21,289 nucleotides of DNA from Perkinsus marinus ATCC 50983 (Eukaryota > Perkinsozoa > Perkinsida > Perkinsidae): NCBI RefSeq assembly GCF_000006405.1, contig NW_003209919.1:6182-27470 (forward strand), read 5' to 3'. Positions 1 to 6,899 of the stretch are shown here, in pieces (positions within the stretch are counted from its first letter, which is position 1; each line of letters begins with the position of its first letter). A model generated the notes under the pieces. The model was not told the origin of the DNA and did no database searches. It saw only the letters and a program-made list of their open reading frames with translations. The position numbers and the translations under genes were made by a program.

Positions 1-18
1 TCAACGATATCAACACAG

Positions 19-420
19 ATGAGGCCAGTGGTTGGGGTTACTGTGCATATCCCTCAGAGCAAGACCGATCAGCAAGGCAACGCAGTCTACAGGAGTCACG
101 ATCGCTCATGTGGTGGGGACTATCGGCACGACCTTATGTCCGATGCATACTACATTCCTGATCCTTCGATGAAGGCAGGAGGTTGCCAACCTCAGGTTGG
201 ATATGAAGGAGGCGACAACTCACCTTGGCTTGTTCACGTGAGATTCTCACGGTGAGAAGCTATCAAGCAGGGATCACTTTCTGAAGTCCTACGATCTGGT
301 CTGCAAGGCGTTGGTGTTACAGACACTCACAAGTATTTCTGGCAGATGGCGATTCGCAGCAATCGACCGGTACACTCAAGAAACTATGATTCAAACCTAT
401 GGGTACCTATGCGAGTCGTG
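19..420 (+). other. Exon-like open frames, unknown protein
   Basis: An open frame at 19-237 can be joined in frame to a second at 271-420 by a 33-nt GT-AG intron (238-270), a size seen in other genes of this window. The first part contains S-K-T-D-Q-Q-G-N after a short beta-like run. This faintly recalls the fold centre of tyrosine recombinases, but I cannot find the full R..H-x-x-R..Y signature. The second part reads L-S-E-V-L-R-S-G-L-Q-G-V-G-V. There is no certain start or end, and the gene could continue left of the window. Treat it as a weak coding candidate of unknown function. Confidence 0.2.
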
Positions 421-790
421 CCATAGCCGCTGCAAGCAGGGGCCCGCAGTATGCGGGGATGACTGAATCGCTACACGACGGGCTGCAGCGGCAACACTAC
501 GGTGACTATTTGGTTCTGAGTGGTGACGGATTTCCATATGACTACGTTATACCCAACATGGGCGAGTCAGTGAGTTCCGAACTACTATGAGTATATGTGG
601 TACTGGTGACGCCGGCGACGACGACCATTACGGAAGCGCATCATCGGCTATGTGCTGGAGCCTCCAGTCTGGAAGTCCGAACAGCTGGCAGCAACCGATC
701 CTTGCGAGATCTGGTCACTCAGTTAGAGGCAGCGCTAACGATTATTGGTATGGCTAGTCCCTCTCTTATGCCGATCCTCTGTGGGGTTTG

Positions 791-936
791 GGTAGTTTCT
801 GGTTGTCTGCATCTTGACGTGCGATCCTCAACTGTGTGAGGATGGCCGTCCGATGGCCACAGATGAAGTCGGCAGGGCGGGACGAGTTGAGTTAACGAGT
901 TTTGGGTGGGAAGCTGCGATCGGGACTGTATTTGCA
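791..936 (+). repeat. 146-bp direct repeat, copy 1
   Basis: Bases 791-936 recur without a visible change at 1152-1297 (offset 361). The repeat contains a small hairpin, ATCCTCA..TGAGGAT. The 215 bp between the copies is unique. The copies encode the same short ORFs on both strands, which look like by-products of the duplication and not genes. Confidence 0.9.
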
Positions 937-1151
937 TGTTACCCTACACGAAGCTTGTGGAGTGTAGAGTGGTGCAAAAACAGGACCGTGACGCGCTCGC
1001 CCGCGAAGCTAGTTACTCTGAACCTGTGTATTTCGTGCGACGTTGTTGCTGCTTGTCCTAAGTGTTAGTGTGAGGATTATTGATACCTTACTTTATCATC
1101 TATCAGTTGTTGGTGAGCGTGCTGGCTCCTTTTGCCCACCCTCTGCCACCC

Positions 1152-1297
1152 GGTAGTTTCTGGTTGTCTGCATCTTGACGTGCGATCCTCAACTGTGTGA
1201 GGATGGCCGTCCGATGGCCACAGATGAAGTCGGCAGGGCGGGACGAGTTGAGTTAACGAGTTTTGGGTGGGAAGCTGCGATCGGGACTGTATTTGCA
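1152..1297 (+). repeat. 146-bp direct repeat, copy 2
   Basis: Second copy of 791-936. It runs directly into the first, shortened unit of the tRNA-bearing tandem repeat at 1300. Confidence 0.9.
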
Positions 1298-1552
1298 CAG
1301 GTACAGCCGTTGGTGCGCACCACTATCTCATGTGCTTGTTTTCAGCGTCTTGTGCAAACTAGTTGGAGCTTCACATCGAGTGGCCGATTCAGGATGCGTG
1401 AGCGGAATCCGGATTGCTCAGGTACAGCCGTTGGTGCGCACCACTATCTCATGTGCTTGCCTTCAGCGTCTTGTGCAAACTAGGTGGAGCTTCACATCGG
1501 ATGCCCGATTTCGTTGACGTAGAATGGATGAAGAGAAAGTGAGGTTAATGTA

Positions 1553-1626
1553 TACCCGATGCAGGATTCGAACCTACGACCATCTGCTCCGTAGGCAGAC
1601 ATTCTATCCAGCTGAACTAATCGGGC
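1553..1626 (-). tRNA. tRNA-Arg (anticodon ACG), copy 1
   Basis: A 74-nt cloverleaf folds on the minus strand. The 7-bp acceptor stem pairs GCCCGAT with ATCGGGT, with a G:U at the first pair. The D stem is GTTC/GAAT. The anticodon stem TCTGC/GCAGA closes the loop CTACGGA with anticodon ACG. The T arm has the loop TTCGAAT. The internal promoter boxes are present (A box TAGTTCAGCTGG, B box GGTTCGAATCC). The discriminator base is A. No run of four T is seen in the downstream flank, so Pol III termination must use something weaker or further away. Confidence 0.9.
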
Positions 1627-1867
1627 GATGAAGCTAGTCACTTTAATTGATATTAAAGTTGAATACTCTTCCGAAATGGTTTAGGCGGTAATTGGTCAAT
1701 CCGTCAGGATACGTGAGCGGAATTCGGATTGCTCAGGTACAGCCGTTGGTGCGCACCACTATCTCATGTGCTTGCCTTCAGCGTCTTGTGCAAACTAGGT
1801 GGAGCTTCACATCGGATGCCCGATTTCGTTGACGTAGAATGGATGAAGAGGAAGTGAGGTTAATGTA

Positions 1868-1941
1868 TACCCGATGCAGGATTCGAACCTACGACCATCT
1901 GCTCCGTAGGCAGACATTCTATCCAGCTGAACTAATCGGGC
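1868..1941 (-). tRNA. tRNA-Arg (anticodon ACG), copy 2
   Basis: Identical in sequence to the copy at 1553-1626 and sited at the same place in the next 315-bp unit. All stems and both internal promoter boxes are intact. The downstream flank again lacks an oligo-T stretch. Confidence 0.9.
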
Positions 1942-2080
1942 GATGAAGCTAGTCACTTTAATTGATATTAAAGTTGAATACTCTTCCGAAATGGTTTAGG
2001 CGGTAATTGGTCAATCCGTCAGGATGCGTGAGCGGAATCCGGATCGCTCAGGTACAGCCGTTGGTGCGCACCACTATCTC

Positions 2081-2289
2081 TTGAGAGCTTAGCGAAGCGT
2101 TGCGGCAGTGAAATCACCTCAGTAACGAGAGACTATGCAAACCTGGAACGCACCGCGAAGAGCACACAATCTGTACGTGCATACGCACACATGCGTGCAA
2201 GATACATGTGCGGCCATCCCACGGAACTTAGCCTAACAATTCCTTGTTTCCATGTGGAGCAGTAATGCACCACTGGCCTGATGCGTTTT
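2081..2289 (+). repeat. Dispersed segment C, copy 1
   Basis: About 209 bp starting TTGAGAGCTTAGC is repeated at 5084-5292 with only a few changes. Here it is joined to the first 30 bases of the tRNA-bearing unit. At the other site it is joined to segment D. Its plus-strand frame encodes the C-terminal part of the ORF described at 4993-5268. Confidence 0.9.
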
Positions 2290-2334
2290 GACGTCGTCTG
2301 CGGAGGCGTATATCCGACTACGTTGGGTAGTCTA

Positions 2335-2699
2335 CTTGTTGATTCGGCACAGTGGGGCCGGGAAGTGGCCGAGAGATCGGCCATTCCAAGTATGACTCAT
2401 ACTGTATGAGTTCCTATGGGGTGACTAGCGCTCGTGTGCGACGAGAGTGGAAGCGTACACTTCCACCCCGTTCGTGCCTATATTTAACGTCCTCTGTGGG
2501 GAACGTTATTCGTCCACGGTAATTAGTCTACCGGCCCAGCGGGCCTGGGAGATGGTCGAAAAAGGAAATCAACCATTCTAACCACCGTGAGACACTACGA
2601 TATGACTAGCGCTTGCGTTCGAGGGTAGAAGTGGAAACTCTCACCTCGTTCACTTCTGATGAACGTTGTCCATCCCCAACGTTCTCTGTGGAGAACGCG
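2335..2699 (+). repeat. Degenerate flank of the 70-bp array
   Basis: One diverged array unit lies near 2345-2400 and another near 2530-2580. Each is followed by a longer spacer starting at TGACTAGCGCT (2422 and 2603, 181 bp apart). The spacers are related and hairpin-rich: GTGGAAG..CTTCCAC in the first, and CGTTCTC-TGTG-GAGAACG at the end of the second. This looks like an older, larger version of the repeat that precedes the regular array. Confidence 0.65.
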
Positions 2700-3475
2700 G
2701 TCCAGCGGGACCGGTAAGTGGCTGAGAAATTGGTCATTTTTAGTACTGTGTGCAACTGAGAGTTGCGTCGGTCCAGTGGGGCCAGGAAGTGGCTGAGCAA
2801 TCGGCCACTCCAAGTACTGTGAGCAACTGAGTGTTGCGTCGGTCCAGTGGGGCCAAGAATGGGCTGAGAAATCGCCATTCCGAGTACTGTGAGCAACTGA
2901 GTGTTGCGTCGGTCCAGTGGGGCCAAGAATGGGCTGAGAAATCGCCATTCCGAGTACTGTGAGCAACTGAGAGTTGCGTCGGTCCAGTGGGGCCAGGAAG
3001 TGGCTGAGCAATCGGCCACTCCAAGTACTGTGAGCAACTGAGTGTTGCGTCGGTCCAGTGGGGCCAAGAATGGGCTAAGAAATCGCCATTCCGAGTACTG
3101 TGAGCAACTGAGAGTTGCGTCGGTCCAGTGGGGCCAGGAAGTGGCAGAGTAATCGGCCACACCAAGTGCTGTGAGCAACTGAGAGTTGCGTCGGTCCAGT
3201 GGGGCCAGGAAGTGGCTGAGGAATCGGCCACTCCAAGTGCTGTAAGCAACTGAGTGTTGCGTGGGTCCAGTGAGGCCAAGAAGTGGCTGACAAATCTGCC
3301 ATTCCAAGTACTGTGAGTAACTAGTTGTTACATCGGTCCAGGGGGCAAGAGGATGACCGAGAAATCAGCCATCTCTATCACTATGAGCCACTGCCCGCTG
3401 CCTCGGTCCATCGGACCGCAATATGGCTGAGATGCTAGCCGTCTCACTGTCTGTTGCACCTGCCCAACGGGGACG
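2700..3475 (+). repeat. 70/71-bp tandem repeat array, about 11 units
   Basis: Units start with GTCCAG at 2700, 2771, 2842, 2912, 2982, 3053, 3123, 3194, 3265, 3336 and 3406, so the period is 70 or 71. There are two main subtypes: 71-bp units (CCAGGAAGTGGCTGAGCAAT) and 70-bp units (CCAAGAATGGGCTGAGAAAT). The right-hand units decay, and a faint last one reaches about 3500. Each unit has three inverted repeats that stay paired although their bases change. The period is not a multiple of three, so long minus-strand frames here arise from the repeat and are not taken as genes. There are no unique spacers, so this is not a CRISPR array. Confidence 0.92.
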
Positions 3476-3574
3476 GGAGATGTCCGGGGTCGGCCATCTC
3501 AACTTCTATGAGGATGGAATCCTCTGGATTTGTGTTCGATAATTGACTTGCGAACTTCCGAGTATTTCGTGTCT

Positions 3575-3605
3575 ACTCATATAATATGAGTCATATTATA
3601 TGAGT
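3575..3605. repeat. 31-bp perfect palindrome, 15-bp arms
   Basis: ACTCATATAATATGA, a single G, then its exact reverse complement. It is AT-rich and sits just right of the tandem array. It could extrude as a cruciform or mark a protein site. Confidence 0.9.
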
Positions 3606-4318
3606 TATATATATCTCCTGTGGCAGAGTAACCATTGGTTACTAACCGAGACTTGTTCTTCATCCCGAAAGACATCTGTTCATCGACTGGATATTGGTCG
3701 GGAGTGTGGGAGAGGACCAAACACTGTGAAGCCGAAGTCGGATCACAGGATGTTACTTGGGCTCTGGGTTCACAGGATATGTTTGGTCACACAAACTATG
3801 TCACGAAATATGGCTCATGTGGCCTGACATAGGTTAGCGTCTCCCAACCAACTTGAGACAAGAGACTCGAAATAACGATATGATGAACCAACTTAAGGTA
3901 TGGAATCATCTCGATCTCAATGAGCTACGGAGCGCACATCATGACATAACCAGATACTAAGTAAGTTACCTTAGGTTATGAGGTTAACACACCTTTTATC
4001 CCCGGATAAACCCTCAGGGCTCCGTGACGAAGCTGATGGCAATGTTGTAACAACTTTGTTATTACGGCATCGGTGTGCACCACCATTCTCGTAGCTCTCC
4101 CGGAAGGTTGCAGCTCACCACCTCACATTAATGCGTCAATGTATGCGCGGAATGTTAGTCAGCGCTACGGACTGTTCGCCGTCCGTCCTGAACGGCTCAG
4201 GTGGATCCACGAATGGCCAAACCTTAAGGGTATGGGATGCTGTTGAGTTGACCTCCCAGCGCGGAACTTCATGTGTTATTAAGAGATCTGCTAGCTGTAT
4301 TGTAACTTGATAATATTA

Positions 4319-4341
4319 GCTGATATCAAGTTGATATCAGC
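4319..4341. repeat. 23-bp perfect palindrome, 11-bp arms
   Basis: GCTGATATCAA, a single G, then its exact reverse complement. The arm-G-arm design matches the palindrome at 3575-3605, but the sequence is different. Confidence 0.88.
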
Positions 4342-4811
4342 CGACATGCATCCCAATAAACTAGAATGTTAAGAATCATCGGTGAGAATCGGGATGCTAC
4401 AGTGTAGCCCTGAAGAATACCGCTAGACCTGCAGGCTGCAGCATTGGGACTCGAACCAGCGAAAAAAACAGCTCCCTGTTCCTCGTCAGGAGCTAGGCCG
4501 ATTGGAGTACTCAGCTGATCCGTGTTATCCTCGCCGTTGATCTTGGCTAGGGATTCGTGCACGAGGTGGTCAGGAACTGTTCATCATTGCCGTCGAATCA
4601 GCGAACCACCTACACCTCGAGTTGGTACTGTCGGTACCGCGAGCGGGAGGAGTGCCGATCCGACCGGTCTCATGATGATGAGATGACCCCACGAGAGGAT
4701 GATCCTATGACTCAGTCTCAATCATTCAGGGCATGGGAAGTATGTAGTTACCTCCTACATTGATTTACCACCACGATACCATATGTGAATCCAGAGTGCG
4801 GGATTGGAATA

Positions 4812-5083
4812 GGGGGATGTGTGCCGGGCCCGTATCGGTGTGCAACAAGTAAAACCTAGTTCGCACCATGCGGTCCCTGCCACATAGAACCTTCGGCGCA
4901 TTTGCAGGTTATGGATTCCCCGATTGCCGATCTACAGATAAGACAATGAGACTACTAGTCTGAGACTAGTGGCAACGTTGAACGTTGCTTGATTGGCAAT
5001 CTCGCGCACACTTGGAAATCCAGCCTTCGCTGAATGGCGCCTCGGTTCTCCAATCCCACCCTCTCGAGTCGGAGGGGCTTTCA
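4812..5083 (+). repeat. Dispersed segment D, copy 1
   Basis: A 272-bp segment starting GGGGGATGTGTGCCGGG is repeated at 5312-5583 (offset 500) with almost no change. At 4954-5001 it carries three adjacent hairpins: ACTAGTC-TGA-GACTAGT, GCAACGTT-G-AACGTTGC and GATTG-G-CAATC. Copy 1 is joined to segment C. Confidence 0.9.
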
Positions 5084-5268
5084 TTGAGAGCTTAGCAAAG
5101 CGTTGCGGCAGTGAAATCACCTTAGTAACGAGAGACTATGCAAACCTGGAACGCACCGCGAAGAGCACACAATCTGTACGTGCATACGCACACATGCGTG
5201 CAAGATACATGTGCGGCCATCCCACGGAACTTAGCCTAACAATTCCTTGTTTCCATGTGGAGCAGTAA
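4993..5268 (+). CDS. Small ORF across segments D and C, hypothetical
   Basis: A 91-codon frame runs from segment D through the joint at 5083/5084 into segment C. Its middle reads V-G-G-A-F-I-E-S-L-A-K-R, then S-E-I-T-L-V-T-R-D, a pattern like the first beta-alpha-beta turn of an NAD(P)-binding Rossmann fold. After that, a possible donor (GTACGTGC at about 5177) suggests an intron, so only one exon may be real. The other joint of segment C (2081) does not keep this frame with the same partner. It may be a gene fragment caught in the duplications. I do not recognise a specific family. Confidence 0.25.
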   Translation: MAISRTLGNPAFAEWRLGSPIPPSRVGGAFIESLAKRCGSEITLVTRDYANLERTAKSTQSVRAYAHMRARYMCGHPTELSLTIPCFHVEQ

Positions 5269-5292
5269 TGCACCACTGGCCTGATGCGCTTT
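5084..5292 (+). repeat. Dispersed segment C, copy 2
   Basis: Second copy of 2081-2289 (offset 3003). It lies between the two copies of segment D, making a D-C-D order, with about 20 bp of other sequence before the second D. Confidence 0.9.
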
Positions 5293-5311
5293 AACCACAC
5301 CCACCCGACCC

Positions 5312-5583
5312 GGGGGATGTGTGCCGGGCCCGTATCGGTGTGCAACAAGTAAAACCTAGTTCGCACCATGCGGTCCCTGCCACATAGAATCTTCGGCGCA
5401 TTTGCAGGTTATGGATTCCCCGATTGCCGATCTACAGATAAGACAATGAGACTACTAGTCTGAGACTAGTGGCAACGTTGAACGTTGCTTGATTGGCAAT
5501 CTCGCGCACACTTGGAAATCCAGCCTTCGCTGAATGGCGCCTCGGTTCTCCAATCCCACCCTCTCGAGTCGGAGGGGCTTTCA
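5312..5583 (+). repeat. Dispersed segment D, copy 2
   Basis: Second copy of 4812-5083. It keeps the three adjacent hairpins (5454-5501). Here D is joined at 5583/5584 to the tRNA-bearing part of the 315-bp unit instead of segment C. Confidence 0.9.
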
Positions 5584-5758
5584 ATGTGCTTGCCTTCAGC
5601 GTCTTGTGCAAACTAGGTGGAGCTTCACATCGGATGCCCGATTTCGTTGACGTAGAATGGATGAAGAGGAAGTGAGGTTAATGTATACCCTATGCAGGAT
5701 TCGAACCTACGACCATCTGCTCCGTAGGCAGACATTCTATCCAGCTGAACTAATCGGG
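5584..5758 (+). repeat. Partial copy of the 315-bp unit
   Basis: Matches 1766-1940. It shares AGAGGAAGTG with the second tandem unit, so it is closer to that copy than to the first. It begins exactly where the 30-base leader of the tandem unit ends (ATGTGCTTG) and stops inside the tRNA acceptor stem. Confidence 0.9.
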
Positions 5759-5759
5759 T
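5686..5759 (-). tRNA. tRNA-Arg (ACG), copy 3, altered acceptor stem
   Basis: The D, anticodon and T arms equal those of the other two copies. The acceptor stem is ACCCGAT with ATAGGGT. The first pair is now A:U instead of G:U, but the fifth pair is a G-A mismatch. The 5' change sits exactly where the duplicated block ends, so the first base comes from the flanking DNA. It may still fold, or may be a decaying copy. Confidence 0.75.
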
Positions 5760-6280
5760 CCTTTCAGTTTCAGATAAACTAGCGGTCCTACGGGTCCGCT
5801 TTCAGTCCTTGTCTTACGCTTTCTAATGAACAATACCGGACCTTTATCGTGTAATATCTATCATCGCACATTGGAAACGAGCCCGGGCTTGACTTCACAG
5901 TCGAGAGCGACAATCTGCATGTTAGCTACTCATCGACCTTCTATATTGACGTCGTTGAATATTGACGATTTACTTATGTGTCAATAGCGAACTGTTTGGT
6001 ATGGTACTTGTGCTATCGTGTTAACGCCGATCCCCCCGAGACGCCAAACGCGAGTGATATGTGGTGGAAATCGCCGTGCAAAGAAACAACATAACGTACA
6101 GTGTGAATTACCCGTTCTGAACCAATCTCAATGAACTTTCAGAACAGGTTTGGTCTAGCTCCACCGTCACCATGTATACAGTCAAGTAGTCCGCCGCAGA
6201 GCAGAGGGGGGAGGGAGCTTCGTATGCAAAGTGGTGATCTGAATGCCAGCAAATGCGCAGGTAATCAATATGATAGATGC
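5760..6280. other. No gene recognised
   Basis: About 500 bp between the repeat mosaic and the minus-strand gene run. No repeat copies and no convincing exon were seen. It probably contains the 3' end and flank of the leftmost minus-strand gene. Confidence 0.4.
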
Positions 6281-6290
6281 TTCCGACAAG

Positions 6291-6561
6291 CTCGACTTGT
6301 GCTGGCCCTTTGGCAGCTCGCTTCTTCCAAGTGGTTCGATCAAATACGGAGAAGCTTGCTCGAGGCTTCTTGGCCGACGACTCTTCTTCTGCAGAGGTCA
6401 CGGGCGAGTAAAAGTGACAGTCCAGAAGCAATTACCCAGCGGTTCGCGACTCCTTTTCACCAGTGGGACCTCCACACCCCGCCTCGCTATACTCAGAGTC
6501 GGCTCAGACAAGTGGGACCTGTCACCAATCCTATTACCACGTACCTTTCTATCTCCTACGT
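6291..6561 (-). CDS. Probable exon pair, unknown; perhaps nuclease tail
   Basis: On the minus strand an open frame (6561-6436) follows a TTCAG acceptor. It joins in frame, through a 47-nt GT-AG intron (6435-6389), to a second exon starting at 6388. The joined frame is basic and disorder-like, with E-E-E-S-S-A-K-K-P-R and W-K-K-R-A-A-K-G-P. The left end at about 6291 is uncertain. The size and signals of the intron match the neighbouring genes, so I think the exons are real. They may be the last exons of the EXO1-like gene or a separate small gene. No domain was recognised. Confidence 0.4.
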
Positions 6562-6899
6562 CTGAACATGTACACTATGAGATGTACCAGACTGACGTGC
6601 CGCGGCAAAAGGATTAGCCGAGAGTTTACGGCGTGTCGGTGCAGCGCGACAGGAGACCGGCATCTGCGCACGATGAGTAGATTAAGCTCGATATGGTAGG
6701 ACTCGTTAACCACCTTTGATGGCTCTCTTGTAGCAGCGTCCGTAACTGATAACAAGAGTGATCCAAAGCATTCAAGCGATGGAGCTGCATGACATACACT
6801 CAAGCAAATAATTCCATTCATGATTCATTCGATAGAGAGGATTATTCGTTTTGAACCAAAGAGGCGGATGGATATTCGAGCTTAACAGTCACAACCATC

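Larger units (their letters stand above)
1300..2080 (+). repeat. Tandem repeat, 315-bp unit carrying tRNA-Arg
   Basis: Two nearly identical 315-bp units lie at 1421-1735 and 1736-2050, differing at only a handful of bases. They are preceded by a 121-bp short unit (1300-1420) that lacks the central part with the tRNA. They are followed by the first 30 bases of another unit (2051-2080). Every unit starts with GGTACAGCCG. The near identity means the duplication is recent or the copies are homogenised. Part of the unit, including the tRNA, reappears at 5584-5758. Confidence 0.92.
3476..4810. other. No gene recognised
   Basis: About 1.3 kb without a supported gene. It holds two perfect spaced palindromes (3575-3605 and 4319-4341). 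Near 4068-4094 lies a diverged stretch resembling the start of the tRNA-bearing unit (GGTGTGCACCACC against GGTGCGCACCACT). Open frames are short and have no recognisable motifs. Confidence 0.5.

Noticed and set aside
2133-2384. Minus-strand open frames shared by 2133-2384 and 5136-5369
   Set aside because: They are shadows of duplicated segment C. The shared part follows from the duplication and the rest differs without any motif.
2595-3307. Long minus-strand open frames (up to 233 codons) over the 70/71-bp array
   Set aside because: They are repeats read in shifting frames. The period is not a multiple of three and all three frames stay open in the same way, with no start context, introns or motifs.
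2700-3475. CRISPR-like array
   Set aside because: Units are contiguous with no unique spacers, and the genome is eukaryotic.
4440-4545. tRNA-like stretch with GGTTCGAGTCCC on the minus strand
   Set aside because: No acceptor or anticodon stem could be paired; only the T-loop core is present.
6243-6617. Overlapping plus-strand open frames of 124 and 144 codons
   Set aside because: They overlap a minus-strand exon pair joined by a typical 47-nt intron in frame, which is the better explanation.
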